32,206 nucleotides of DNA from Halomonas llamarensis (GCF_023555005.1 NZ_JAMJPJ010000037.1:1-32206); one strand, 5' to 3'. Shown: positions 1 through 8,791, numbered from the stretch's first letter. The notes: generated from the letters alone by a model not told the origin. Numbers and translations are program-made.

Positions 1-126
1 ATGGCTTGGAGGGTAGAATCTGTCATGGCGTATCCATTTGTGTTGGTTGAAATCTTGGTCGTGATCAATCAACAGGATACGCCACCCTTCCTTCTGTCCT
101 CCATACACAACATCCGACTATATCTC
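1..126. other. Unassigned segment fused to a transposase fragment
   Basis: This segment is open in the same frame as the transposase fragment that follows, but its translation does not look like the upstream part of an IS256-family transposase. The recognisable protein begins abruptly at ALSKVYPE. The segment holds a 9-base inverted repeat, GGCGTATCC at 27-35 and GGATACGCC at 75-83. On the minus strand an ATG at 26 opens a frame that leaves the window (reading MTDSTLQA). The likely explanation is a deletion or insertion junction between two mobile elements. I cannot identify the element on the left. Confidence 0.4.
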
Positions 127-639
127 GCATTGAGCAAGGTGTACCCGGAAACGGATCATCAACGTTGCTGGGTTCACAAAACTGCCAACGTACTGAATAA
201 GCTACCAAAATCTGTGCAGTCCAAGGTCAAGGCTGACCTCCACGAGATATGGATGGCCGAAACCCGCGACGAGGCATATAAAGCCTTTGATCGCACCGTA
301 AAACGCTTCGACGCCAAGTACCCCAAAGCCATGGAGTGCTTGGTGAAGGATCGGGAGGCGCTACTAGCGTTCTATGACTATCCGGCAGAACATTGGATAC
401 ACATCCGCACCACTAACCCGATCGAATCGACTTTCGCCACGGTTCGCCTGCGGAGCAAGCGCAGCCGGAACTGCGGCTCTCGGGCAACGACCCTGGCAAT
501 GGTATTTAAACTGCTTCAGAGCGCTCAGAAGCGCTGGAAGCGAATAGCGGGGTTCAACAAACTGGAACTGGTCGTGAATAACGTGAAATTCCAGGATGGG
601 GAGCCCTTAACAGATCAGTCAGATAGGACCGCCGCCTAA
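127..639 (+). pseudogene. IS256-family (mutator-type) transposase, C-terminal fragment
   Basis: About 170 residues match the C-terminal part of an IS256-family DDE transposase. The conserved block HQRCWVHKTANVLNKLP is followed, after a helical insertion, by the hallmark TTNPIEST containing the catalytic glutamate, then by RLRSKRSRNCGS and a tail of the kind found at the end of these proteins. Full members are about 400 residues long, and the region holding both catalytic aspartates is missing. The stretch 1-126 replaces it and is unrelated in sequence, so the fragment cannot be active. The stop at 637-639 is followed at once by an IS256-like terminal repeat, so this is the right end of the element. 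Confidence 0.85.
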
Positions 640-668
640 ACGGTCATACACAAAATTTGACAATAACT
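640..668 (+). repeat. Right terminal repeat of the IS256-family element
   Basis: The bases after the transposase stop read CGGTCATACACAAAATTTGA and continue to about 668. TACACAAAATTT followed by GACA is the usual outer end of IS256-family elements. The matching left end is not in the window, so the pairing cannot be shown here. The outer edge abuts a remnant of a different insertion sequence. Confidence 0.6.
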
Positions 669-782
669 CAAACGCTTTTCTTGCTACTTGGGTCTGGACT
701 TCAATCGCATAAAATCCCGGCTCGACTTTGAGCAGATGTGTCACCATGGCGCTATCGCATCATGAAACTGTCCGAACCATTG
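667..782 (+). pseudogene. Remnant 1 of an unnamed insertion sequence (3' end)
   Basis: This stretch closely matches the last part of the element at 12261-12798 and the remnant at 10326-10522. It has the same run from ACGCTTTTCTT through CATAAAATCCCGG and TTTGAGCAGATGTGTC to the terminal repeat AAACTGTCCGAACCATTG at 765-782. It would encode the transposase C-terminus (FDFERMC-like tail) but carries no start or catalytic region. Its left edge is cut by the IS256-family end, suggesting that the IS256-type element landed in an older copy or that the two recombined. Confidence 0.75.
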
Positions 783-1013
783 TAATATCCTCGCTGCCTT
801 TGTCTTTGAATGAAATTATCATGAAAGCATGGTATCCAGACTATTTGTACTACAGCTTTTACTGCTATTTAGGTCGTGCTGCTATTCTGTTTCCGCCTCA
901 ATACTCATCGATCAGGGCAGACACGGGTGCCATCGGTCAAAACTACCTCCTGGGTTTCGCCGGTGGCGGTATGATGACCCACCCACCCGGTCTGCGACAA
1001 AAGGTTCTTAATG
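783..1013. other. Gap between insertion-sequence remnant and the protease gene
   Basis: No confident gene. A plus-strand open frame runs through the stretch. From about 890 to 1015 it has coding-like composition, with a glycine-rich segment reading NYLLGFAGGGMMTHPP, which could be a scrap of a lost gene. It runs 41 bases into the opposite-strand protease gene, has no convincing ribosome binding site and matches no family I recognise. I see no clear terminator for the minus-strand operon that ends at 1014. Confidence 0.3.
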
Positions 1014-3863
1014 CTATTTTGCCTCTTCCTCTCCCTCCTCGGGCGTCAATTTGAAAATTCTAGCGGGTCCAGCCAGCCAAGAAGAAATGAGGGTATGCGC
1101 ATCAGAAGGACTGATGCGTCTCCCCATGGAAGATGCTTGCGCCAACAGTTTTTCTTGGGCAGGCGTGGTATTGCGCGCAAGCGCAGCACTCCAGAAATAG
1201 GATTGGCGTTCACGCTGCTCCCGCTTCAATAGCCAGGTTTTTTGAGCTTGTTGCCACTGCGCTGCGGTAGGTGGGTTAAGACGTAGCTTCTCGATTTCTT
1301 CAAGGGCAGCGTCGATAAGCTCGTCACCCCGCTCAGGTGCAGCACTGAAGTTCAGGCGACCCAAATAAAAGGGTTCTGGGTCACGCGCCAGCAAATGACT
1401 CATTCTAAAGCTATAGACACCGCTCAGATCGTGGCGCAGCTTGGTTTGTAAGCGCTCATGCAGCCAGGCCTCGATTAACTCTGCGGTAATAGCCTTTTTT
1501 GGAGTCCACTCAGCTGGCTGGCTGAAATGGATTTGTACCTGAACTTTCGGGCTTAAATTCAGGGGCCAGCTCGCTGCCATCGATTGATGCAGCGGTCGCA
1601 CACCTCGGTCACGCCAGTCGAGTGCCGGTTCATTACTTGTACTCAGCGCAGCCAACCAGGCCGGCAGGCGCACTTCCAGATTTTTCGGCAATGGCCGAGA
1701 GGCCAGCCCTACTCGTCCATTTGAAGACTTCGAAAACAGCTTGGCACGCTGACCTTCCAAGGCCTCTAAGTCGATTGTATCGAGCCCACGCAACAGTGTT
1801 TTCGACTTCAACAGTTCGCCGTTACTAAATGCCATTGACTGAATGTTCTGAGAAAAGACCTGTTCTACTGGCTGATGAAGCGCTTGTTGCTCCAGCTGCT
1901 TACGCCAACGAGCCAAACCCTGATCGCAAAACCGTGGCTTCGACATTTTCAATTGCAACAACTGCAACAACGGTTCAATTTGCGCTGGGCTGGCGTTAGC
2001 CCGAAAGCCATGATGAAGCTCTTCTACATAGGGGCGCACCTTGATCTGGTGTGCCCGTGAGAAACGCATAAGTTCCGATGCTGTCCAATCACCATACCCG
2101 CAGGCTTCAGGCAACATAAGCGACCAGAAAACCCACGCGGTTTTGTTCGGATCTTCCAGAGAACGACCACCCGCAAAACGGAGGTCAATTTGCAGCTGAT
2201 CATCGAGTTGCGGATCTTGCCGCCATAGCAATGTCAAACCATTACTGAGTTCGACGCTTTCGGTTCTACTGTTTTCTGATGACAGGTGATCAACGCGCTG
2301 ACGCTCAGTAAATTCGGCCTGTTCAAGTCGGGGCAGGTTTACTTCTTCAGGCGTATGGCTGACCCACTGCGGTTGCTCGGTGGCAAACTCCGTCTTCCAC
2401 CGCGTCTCTAGCGCAGATAAATCAATGCGTTCCGCATCACTGTCAGGCCCAATGGCCGCTATCTTTACCTGCGCCTGCTGCTGCAGCTCAAGCAACGCGG
2501 CCCGGAGATGCGTCGGCGTAATATCGGCCAGTAGCTGTTCTGTTAACTGGAACTGTTGCTGCTCACTCAACAGCGGAAGCTGATAAACAGCGCCATTTGC
2601 GAACTTATCGGCCAACCGCCGAGCTGGAATGGCGTCCGCAAAGCGTACTTGATCACGACGCTTGTTCATTAGGCGTTGCTTGGCCTGGTGGAGCTCACTA
2701 TCCAGTACAGGCTGCTGCATTAAACGCGCCAGTTCCCGGGCGCCAATATCCACGGCCTGAGCATAGTCGCCTTTTTTGGGATGTAAAATAAGCAGATAGT
2801 GCTGGAAGTTGGGCGTCAATAACTGGGCAAAAGGCGAAGTTTGCCCCCGTAGAAGCTCATCTTGATCGACCAGTTGGTTGAACCGATGGGTCAGTATTTC
2901 AAGCCATAGCTGATCAATCAGGTCACGAAACTGGCCATTGACACTATGCATGGACTCTGGAAGCGGTCTTTGTAGCATGATTTGAACGAACTTCTGTCCC
3001 TGCTCAGGATCAAGCACTTTCTTTAACATGGGTGCTTTTTGGGCAGGCGGAAAGGCCGCCCGTTGGTGATTTGGCAACGTCTCCTTACGTTTGGAGTTGT
3101 TAAAGCGCGCCTTGGCAAAATCGCTTTTCGCCTGCACCATCACCGTTTGTGGGTCGAAATCACCCACCACAATCAAGGTCATGCGATCAGGGCGATACCA
3201 CTGCCGGTAGAAATGAAGTAAATCACTACGCGTAAACGCCAGCACGTCGGGTAGATGGCCAATCGGTTCACGCCTGGCCAACAAAGAACTCTGATAACGG
3301 AAAGCGCTAAGCTGCTGATTAATCCGAGTACCGCCACTCTGACGCAAACGCCATTCTTCCTCCACGACTTGCTGCTCACTGGCTAACGCGTCCACATCAA
3401 ACGAGGCACTGCTTACCAGGTCAGATAGCAGATGGATGGCCGATTCGAGCCCTTTAGCATTGGGTAAAGAGAGACGATACGTTGTATTGAAGAAGCTTGT
3501 CGCCGCGTTCACATGGCTTCCCAGGGTCACGCCATCTTCGGCTAGCTGCGACAAAGCTTTCCCTTGGGGGTCGCCATGCGTGCCTTGAAATACCATATGC
3601 TCGATTAAATGAGCCATACCACGCTGATGCGGAGCCTCGTGTACTGAACCCGCATCGACCACCAAACGAAGTTCAACATCACGACCCGATTTCGGCAGCA
3701 GCAATACATCCGTGCCGGATGCCAAAGTATGGCGGATCAGATCAGGATGATCAGGCAGTTCAGTATATTTCTTTTCGTCTGAGGTCGACTCAACCTGGTT
3801 TGCCGCGCATCCCCACAACAGACTGGCGGTCAAGACAATAAAACTCACAATCTTCAATTTCAT
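1014..3863 (-). CDS. M16 family metalloprotease, PqqL/FusC-like lipoprotein
   Basis: The 949-residue protein has the size of E. coli PqqL (about 930) and the two-half architecture of M16 proteases. The zinc site is HLIEH (H85, E88, H89), the inverted HxxEH motif of the family. A cluster EEEW near residues 168-171 supplies the third ligand glutamate at the usual spacing. The C-terminal half, from about residue 530, repeats the fold without an HxxEH, as is normal. Residues 1-19 are a lipoprotein signal with the lipobox LLWGC (C19). Alanine at +2 predicts transport to the outer membrane, so the enzyme should face the periplasm. The start overlaps the stop of the ABC transporter gene in an ATGA, so translation is probably coupled. 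By analogy with PqqL and FusC it would cut an imported protein or peptide; the substrate is unknown. Confidence 0.9.
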   Translation of the reverse strand: MKLKIVSFIVLTASLLWGCAANQVESTSDEKKYTELPDHPDLIRHTLASGTDVLLLPKSGRDVELRLVVDAGSVHEAPHQRGMAHLIEHMVFQGTHGDPQGKALSQLAEDGVTLGSHVNAATSFFNTTYRLSLPNAKGLESAIHLLSDLVSSASFDVDALASEQQVVEEEWRLRQSGGTRINQQLSAFRYQSSLLARREPIGHLPDVLAFTRSDLLHFYRQWYRPDRMTLIVVGDFDPQTVMVQAKSDFAKARFNNSKRKETLPNHQRAAFPPAQKAPMLKKVLDPEQGQKFVQIMLQRPLPESMHSVNGQFRDLIDQLWLEILTHRFNQLVDQDELLRGQTSPFAQLLTPNFQHYLLILHPKKGDYAQAVDIGARELARLMQQPVLDSELHQAKQRLMNKRRDQVRFADAIPARRLADKFANGAVYQLPLLSEQQQFQLTEQLLADITPTHLRAALLELQQQAQVKIAAIGPDSDAERIDLSALETRWKTEFATEQPQWVSHTPEEVNLPRLEQAEFTERQRVDHLSSENSRTESVELSNGLTLLWRQDPQLDDQLQIDLRFAGGRSLEDPNKTAWVFWSLMLPEACGYGDWTASELMRFSRAHQIKVRPYVEELHHGFRANASPAQIEPLLQLLQLKMSKPRFCDQGLARWRKQLEQQALHQPVEQVFSQNIQSMAFSNGELLKSKTLLRGLDTIDLEALEGQRAKLFSKSSNGRVGLASRPLPKNLEVRLPAWLAALSTSNEPALDWRDRGVRPLHQSMAASWPLNLSPKVQVQIHFSQPAEWTPKKAITAELIEAWLHERLQTKLRHDLSGVYSFRMSHLLARDPEPFYLGRLNFSAAPERGDELIDAALEEIEKLRLNPPTAAQWQQAQKTWLLKREQRERQSYFWSAALARNTTPAQEKLLAQASSMGRRISPSDAHTLISSWLAGPARIFKLTPEEGEEEAK

Positions 3864-5554
3864 ACTTCTTGTTCCTTTAAAAATCCCTGGGCTGGCTGAC
3901 CGGACCTAAAAAATAAATGGTATTGCGCTCCCACTGCATGGTCTGTTTGATGACTGATCAGCACCAGAATCATGGATGGACACGCCGCTCTCACTTTGCT
4001 AATTAACTCGACAGCGCTGGGCGTATCCAGCGCGCTGGTGGTTTCATCCATCAGCGCGATTCTGGGACGGTTTAATAGCACACGCGCCCACATGATTCGC
4101 TGTTGCTCACCACCAGAGAGTCGCAGGCGCCAATCGGTTTGGTGCTCCAGCTCCATTTCCAAGGCCCCCAGTCCCACTTGCTTTAATGCCCGCACGCTGT
4201 CCGCATCACTCACGGCTGAAGCGGGCTGTGGATAACACAAGAGTTCCTTTAGCGACAGACTGGGAAGGTATAGGTTCTGCGGCACCCAAAACAGGTTATC
4301 GTTGCGGCTGAGTTGGCCTACAAAATTCGGCCAATGACCCGCAAGGGCCTGCAGTAACGTCGACTTGCCTAAACCCGAAGCCCCTTCAACCAGCAAAAAG
4401 TCACTCTGGGCCAATTGAATTTGTGGCAAATGTAGGAGCGGTGTCTGGTCGGCTTTGTTGAGTTGCATGGCCGCTGATAGTCCCTCATCCGCCGCAGCAG
4501 TTGCTGGCATAGGGGCAAGTCGATCCATATTCTGAGTGAAACGCGTTAAGCGTTCTACCGTCGCACTCCAGCTTGCTAAATCTTCATAGGCGTAGATAAA
4601 CCAGCCTAATGCACCCGCTACCTGACCAAAGGCCTGACGCACCTGCATCAAACCGCCGAGCAAAATCGAACCTGCTAGAAAAGCGGGGAGTGCAAAAAAG
4701 ATCGGTGCCAGTAAGGTGACTTGTGAATAGGCAATGGTGAAAAAGGAGAGGTTTTTCTCGCGATGCATCAGCCCGTACCAGTTATGCACAACATGCTTGA
4801 AACTGTCATTTAAGCGGTTGCGCTCGCAGTCTTCGCCCTGCTGAGCGGCGATGGCTTCGCTGGATTCGCGCTGCTGCATTAACAAATGCCTAAAATTGGC
4901 CTCATTTCTCTCCTGTTGGTAGTTTAGCGATTGCAGTTGGTTGCCTATGCGGTGGGTAATCCAGGTACCGGCGAGCGTGTAGATCAGACACACCCAGACC
5001 AAATAACCCGGAATGGCCCAGTCTACCCCTAGCCAAACAAACTCAAACGAGGTCGAAAACTGCCATAAAATGCCCAGAAATGAAAACAGCGTCAGCACTG
5101 AGCGTAAAAACGACACTAAAAGTTTCAACGAGTCCTCAGTCAGTAAACGAATATCCGCAGCGATACGCTGGTCAGGATTATCCGGCTCTTGGTGCTGCAT
5201 TTGCAGTTGATAATGGGTATGACGGTCTGACAGCCAGCGTGACGCATATTCCCGGGTCATCCATTCTCGCCAGTTGATCGCCACTTTTTTCTGTAAATAA
5301 TCGGCATAAACCATGACGACCACGTAGGCGGCCACCAACACCGTAAACTGCAACAGCAAGGGGTAGATCGTCTCACCGTCCAGAGCTTGAAGGGCATTAA
5401 AAAAGTCCCCGTTCCATTGGTTTATTTTTACTGAAAACCACACCGAGGAGAGACTCGTGACCAGTACCACTGCTAACAAGGACAATTGTGGCCAGGCACG
5501 ACGACCCACCCAGTATGACCGGGTCAAGCACCAAAAATTCTGTAACACCTGCAT
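3860..5554 (-). CDS. YddA/SbmA-type ABC transporter, fused membrane and ATPase domains
   Basis: A 564-residue half-transporter, almost the same length as E. coli YddA (561). The N-terminal 330 residues carry about six membrane segments of the SbmA/BacA-like domain (ABC_membrane_2), starting near residue 25 and including the conserved NQWNGDFFNALQ. The nucleotide-binding domain has Walker A GASGLGKST (about 390-398), the signature LSGGEQQ (about 477-483), Walker B ending LMDE (about 501) and the H-loop SHQT. It probably works as a homodimer in the inner membrane. Relatives are annotated for import of peptides, vitamin B12 or long-chain compounds. Lying between a TonB receptor gene and a periplasmic protease gene, it most likely handles the products of proteolysis. 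A 169-base gap separates it from the receptor gene, so it may have some independent expression. Confidence 0.9.
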   Translation of the reverse strand: MQVLQNFWCLTRSYWVGRRAWPQLSLLAVVLVTSLSSVWFSVKINQWNGDFFNALQALDGETIYPLLLQFTVLVAAYVVVMVYADYLQKKVAINWREWMTREYASRWLSDRHTHYQLQMQHQEPDNPDQRIAADIRLLTEDSLKLLVSFLRSVLTLFSFLGILWQFSTSFEFVWLGVDWAIPGYLVWVCLIYTLAGTWITHRIGNQLQSLNYQQERNEANFRHLLMQQRESSEAIAAQQGEDCERNRLNDSFKHVVHNWYGLMHREKNLSFFTIAYSQVTLLAPIFFALPAFLAGSILLGGLMQVRQAFGQVAGALGWFIYAYEDLASWSATVERLTRFTQNMDRLAPMPATAAADEGLSAAMQLNKADQTPLLHLPQIQLAQSDFLLVEGASGLGKSTLLQALAGHWPNFVGQLSRNDNLFWVPQNLYLPSLSLKELLCYPQPASAVSDADSVRALKQVGLGALEMELEHQTDWRLRLSGGEQQRIMWARVLLNRPRIALMDETTSALDTPSAVELISKVRAACPSMILVLISHQTDHAVGAQYHLFFRSGQPAQGFLKEQEV

Positions 5555-5576
5555 TTAACCACCAACGACAGAAAAT

Positions 5577-5606
5577 CAACACGAAGCTGTGTGCACTCTC
5601 GTGTTG
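5577..5606 (-). promoter_or_regulatory. Hairpin in the receptor-transporter gap
   Basis: CAACACGA at 5577-5584 pairs perfectly with TCGTGTTG at 5599-5606 around a 14-base loop. In the minus-strand transcript the stem is followed by ATTTTC and lies about 22 bases before the ABC transporter start. It could be an attenuator, an mRNA stability element that sets receptor and transporter levels apart, or a protein-binding site. The U-run is too short for a textbook terminator. Confidence 0.4.
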
Positions 5607-5723
5607 AAATCAAAGATATATAAAGAAAAGGCTATCCAAGCAGGAGATTTTTAATCACCCCACTGTTGCCACAGCAGAGTCAGACCGAGGCCTGAAAAGC
5701 TGCTGAAGCAACATGGCGTTTAA

Positions 5724-8546
5724 TTAAAAACTGTAATCTAATTGCAACCAAAACTGTCGTCCGGGCGCATAGGACCGGTAGACCTTATCAGAATGCACAA
5801 AGGCATCGGTTGCATTACGATTATTCAGCACATTAGTAACTTCAACAGAGCCGCCTATACCCTGTGCCCATGAGGGCTCCCAGCGTAGCTTCATGTCCCA
5901 GCGAAACGTCGAGGCATAATCAACCTGCTCGTACTTGAGCACCTGCTGGTCAGTATCAGGTAGGTCTGTGTATTCATTCGCATGGCGCGTCGCTTGATCA
6001 CGCGAACTCTCCCAGTGCCAGCTCTGGTATAAACTTAATTGCGCCGGGGCGTACACTGACGTTAACTCTGCCTTGACGCGAAAAGGCACATTGAAGTCGG
6101 TCGAGGGCAGCTCATCTGCACGAATAATCTTGCCTCGATAATCAACATAATCCATGTTGAGATTGGTATTTGGATCAAAAAAAGCATATCCCTGGTCCTT
6201 GGGTGTATTGCTAGCAGATTCCTGCCAAGCTGCCGTGACTGTCCAGTGGTGAGTTGTAGCACCAATTGCCACATCATCCAGATGGCTAATAGTCAGCGAA
6301 ACGCTCTCATGCTCACTACGGCCGCCATTGTCAAACGTCCGAATGCGAGCTTCTTGCGGATTATCAGTACCGGGGTACTTGGGCCGGCTACGCACTTCAT
6401 CGTGATTATCGCGCTGCACATAACTCAGATCCCATGATGTTGGTCCCCACAACTGACTAACGCTCAGGCTGCGTTCGTCGCTGTAAGGCGTGCTGAGATC
6501 CGCCATACCTTCATAATCACGCGCGGGGTTCCACTCATTCTCCATGCTGTTCGGTGTGCAACCCCAGTAACAGAGATGCAAACCCGCATTCTGCGCCTCG
6601 TACAACGCATAGGTGAGCATAGAACGCCCATAATAACGGTTTGCTCCCGCCGTCACTCGGGTGTGTTGATCGCCAAACACATCTAAGCTGGCGACAAAAC
6701 GAGGCGAAAAATTGGTTTCTTCAACAAAGTCGTCTCTATCCAGGCGGACACCGGGGCGTATATTCCAGCGCCCATAATTGAGGTTGTTTTCTGCAAAAAC
6801 AGCAGATTGAGTGAACTGAGTGCGATGGCGGCCGGCAAAGAAAGCCTCAACCTGCCCACCCATGAGGTTAGGCTCACCACCCATACCCTCGGTCATGATG
6901 AAACCATTGCGAAAGAAGGGCTCACGACGCTCGTATTCTGCCTCTGTGCGGGTAACCTCCGCCCCGGCACGAAAACGCTGCTCCAGCTCACCCAGAACAA
7001 TCGGGTGCCAGCTGAACGCTTGACGCGCGCTAATATTTTCCTGTCGCGAGATCAAGTCTCCGGGGCCACCGGAATCATAGGTTCGGCGCTGCTCCCAATC
7101 AGTCAAATCCTCAAGCTGTAGAGAGTACTTCTGTTCCGAAATGCGCTCATCTTCAAGCTGTTGCCAACTCAGGTTGAAATCACTCTGCCCCCAACCTGTT
7201 TGTTGTTGCCACTGTAGTTGAGAACCTATGCCTGAATGTTCCTCTTCATAGTCAGAATTGGCGGCGCCATTTAGGAATTGGCTGGAGTTGTAGCCAGTAT
7301 AGGTAGTGGACCAATGCAACTCAGTACCGCCCTGAGGATACCAACTGAGCTTAGAAAACACCTGATCGCTTGTGCGCGTTTGATTTTTGACCTTATCTGC
7401 GCGGCTAGATAAAACCAAATGCTCGCCAGTTTCATCAAGGTCGATACTTAACCCACCAACATGCTGACTCGGGATCATTGACTCGCGACGCGACATGGAA
7501 AATACAACACCAAGTCGATCGGTCAGTCCTGTCTCAAAATTCAGCCCAAAGCTGTGCTTGCGATAGTCCGGCTGGAAGCGTGACGGATGGGCACGAGAAT
7601 TTTCACTCGAATCGAAATCCAACTGATGATCGACATGAGTGCGATTCCAGCTGGCATCCGTGTGACGATAATAAAGTTGACCACTCTGTCCACTGCGCCA
7701 GCTGCGTGATTGTGCATCTATGCTGCCGCCTGTGAAGCCGCCAAATTCAACCGGAACATTCGCATCGTAGACTGTAACGGAATCAACTAGGCGACTATCA
7801 AGATAAAAGCCTTGGGTATCACTACCCAGGTTTGTCAGTGTCACGCCCAGATTGGGGTCGGCTGGGTTAAGATCGTTATTAAGGCTCATACCGTCCAAGC
7901 GAAAGCTATTCTGGTATGCACGCGAGCCGTGGATTGAAATATTCTCGGGTTTGATTTCCCCCTGATCCATGCCATTGCTGCTATTCGAGAATTGCACGGC
8001 TGGGTTCACACGCAAAAGATCAGTGAGGTTGCCATCGCCTGTTGGACGCTGGCGGATTGCTTCTGCATCCAAAACCTTACTGCTGGTTAATGGGTCAGGA
8101 GCCTGGTCATAGATCATTAAATCTGGCAAGCGATGCTTTGCTTCAATTGGTCCGTTGCCCTCCTGCGCCGCTGCCAAGGTCACTGTATTCGCCCCAGTAA
8201 ACCGATAACTCAGCTCACTACCCGCCAGCAGCCGATGCAGGGCCTCTTCCGCCGTGTATCTGCCGATCAGGCCAGCAGTTTCCCGGCCCTTGGCCATTTC
8301 CGGGGTGAAGGAGACGCTGACGCCGGTGGTAGTGGACAGTTTCGTTAGCGCCGATTCCAGGGTGCCGGCGGGGATGTCGAGTCGATATTCCTGCTCGCTA
8401 CCTTGGGCCTGAGCCGCGCCGGTCCCCAGCAGGCCGGTGACCAGGGTCAGCAAAACGGCGGCGACCAGCGCCACGGATGACATCTGGCGCGGAGCCGCAG
8501 TGGAAACGGGTTGTGCCATCGGTTGCGGTGTGCGTGTTCGGTGCAT
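5724..8546 (-). CDS. TonB-dependent outer-membrane receptor with STN signalling domain (YddB/FusA position)
   Basis: A receptor of about 940 residues. A signal peptide ends at about AQA|Q (residues 45-48). Residues 53-124 form an STN (secretin/TonB N-terminal) domain, with LDIPAGTLESALTKLS followed by the GRYTAEEALHRLL repeat. A candidate TonB box (LPDLMIYD) follows at about residue 135. A plug domain with FRLDGMSLNND comes next, then a long beta-barrel ending in the aromatic LQLDYSF. The STN domain marks receptors that signal to a FecR-type anti-sigma factor, and a fecIR pair lies upstream on the same strand. I chose the ATG at 8546 because GGGGGA sits just before it; an ATG at 8564 in the same frame lacks a good ribosome binding site. 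Its neighbours are the YddA-like transporter and the M16 protease, so the cargo is likely a protein or peptide, possibly iron-bearing. The ligand cannot be read from sequence. Confidence 0.9.
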   Translation of the reverse strand: MHRTRTPQPMAQPVSTAAPRQMSSVALVAAVLLTLVTGLLGTGAAQAQGSEQEYRLDIPAGTLESALTKLSTTTGVSVSFTPEMAKGRETAGLIGRYTAEEALHRLLAGSELSYRFTGANTVTLAAAQEGNGPIEAKHRLPDLMIYDQAPDPLTSSKVLDAEAIRQRPTGDGNLTDLLRVNPAVQFSNSSNGMDQGEIKPENISIHGSRAYQNSFRLDGMSLNNDLNPADPNLGVTLTNLGSDTQGFYLDSRLVDSVTVYDANVPVEFGGFTGGSIDAQSRSWRSGQSGQLYYRHTDASWNRTHVDHQLDFDSSENSRAHPSRFQPDYRKHSFGLNFETGLTDRLGVVFSMSRRESMIPSQHVGGLSIDLDETGEHLVLSSRADKVKNQTRTSDQVFSKLSWYPQGGTELHWSTTYTGYNSSQFLNGAANSDYEEEHSGIGSQLQWQQQTGWGQSDFNLSWQQLEDERISEQKYSLQLEDLTDWEQRRTYDSGGPGDLISRQENISARQAFSWHPIVLGELEQRFRAGAEVTRTEAEYERREPFFRNGFIMTEGMGGEPNLMGGQVEAFFAGRHRTQFTQSAVFAENNLNYGRWNIRPGVRLDRDDFVEETNFSPRFVASLDVFGDQHTRVTAGANRYYGRSMLTYALYEAQNAGLHLCYWGCTPNSMENEWNPARDYEGMADLSTPYSDERSLSVSQLWGPTSWDLSYVQRDNHDEVRSRPKYPGTDNPQEARIRTFDNGGRSEHESVSLTISHLDDVAIGATTHHWTVTAAWQESASNTPKDQGYAFFDPNTNLNMDYVDYRGKIIRADELPSTDFNVPFRVKAELTSVYAPAQLSLYQSWHWESSRDQATRHANEYTDLPDTDQQVLKYEQVDYASTFRWDMKLRWEPSWAQGIGGSVEVTNVLNNRNATDAFVHSDKVYRSYAPGRQFWLQLDYSF

Positions 8547-8640
8547 GGATTCCCCCAATTGCATTCATTACCAGATAACGCCCCATTGTTGGGCCTTTAT
8601 CTATAAGTCGAATAAGAATAGGAATCTGAAACCCCTTTGC

Positions 8641-8721
8641 TCATTTTTTGTTTCTCGGGGATGATGTCCGGCTCTTTGGGCCGAGCCAGAAAGCCTGCAT
8701 GGCATCGAGTTCGTGGTTCAT
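8641..8721 (-). CDS. Possible 26-residue leader peptide upstream of the receptor
   Basis: ATG at 8721 is preceded by the good ribosome binding site AGGAG with seven-base spacing. The frame encodes MNHELDAMQAFWLGPKSR and eight more residues, then TGA. Inside it, GGCTC and GAGCC can pair around an eight-base loop, so translation and RNA folding could interact. It ends about 95 bases before the chosen receptor start. I recognise no family. It may be a regulatory leader peptide, the front end of a gene lost when the adjacent insertion sequence arrived, or chance. Confidence 0.35.
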   Translation of the reverse strand: MNHELDAMQAFWLGPKSRTSSPRNKK

Positions 8722-8791
8722 GAGAATCTCCTGGATAAAGAGAGCCGCAGTGTGGTCAGCAAAACTCAACGTGAGAAGATGTGGTTAATTG

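Noticed and set aside
1014..8546. Lasso-peptide or microcin uptake cluster
   Set aside because: There is no precursor, cyclase or isopeptidase gene. The M16 protease with a YddA-type transporter fits protein or peptide import better, although a peptide cargo cannot be excluded.
8610..8627. Three GAATAA-like hexamers upstream of the receptor as a Fur site
   Set aside because: The best alignment to the Fur consensus matches only about 10 of 19 positions and lacks the symmetric right half, so I do not call it.
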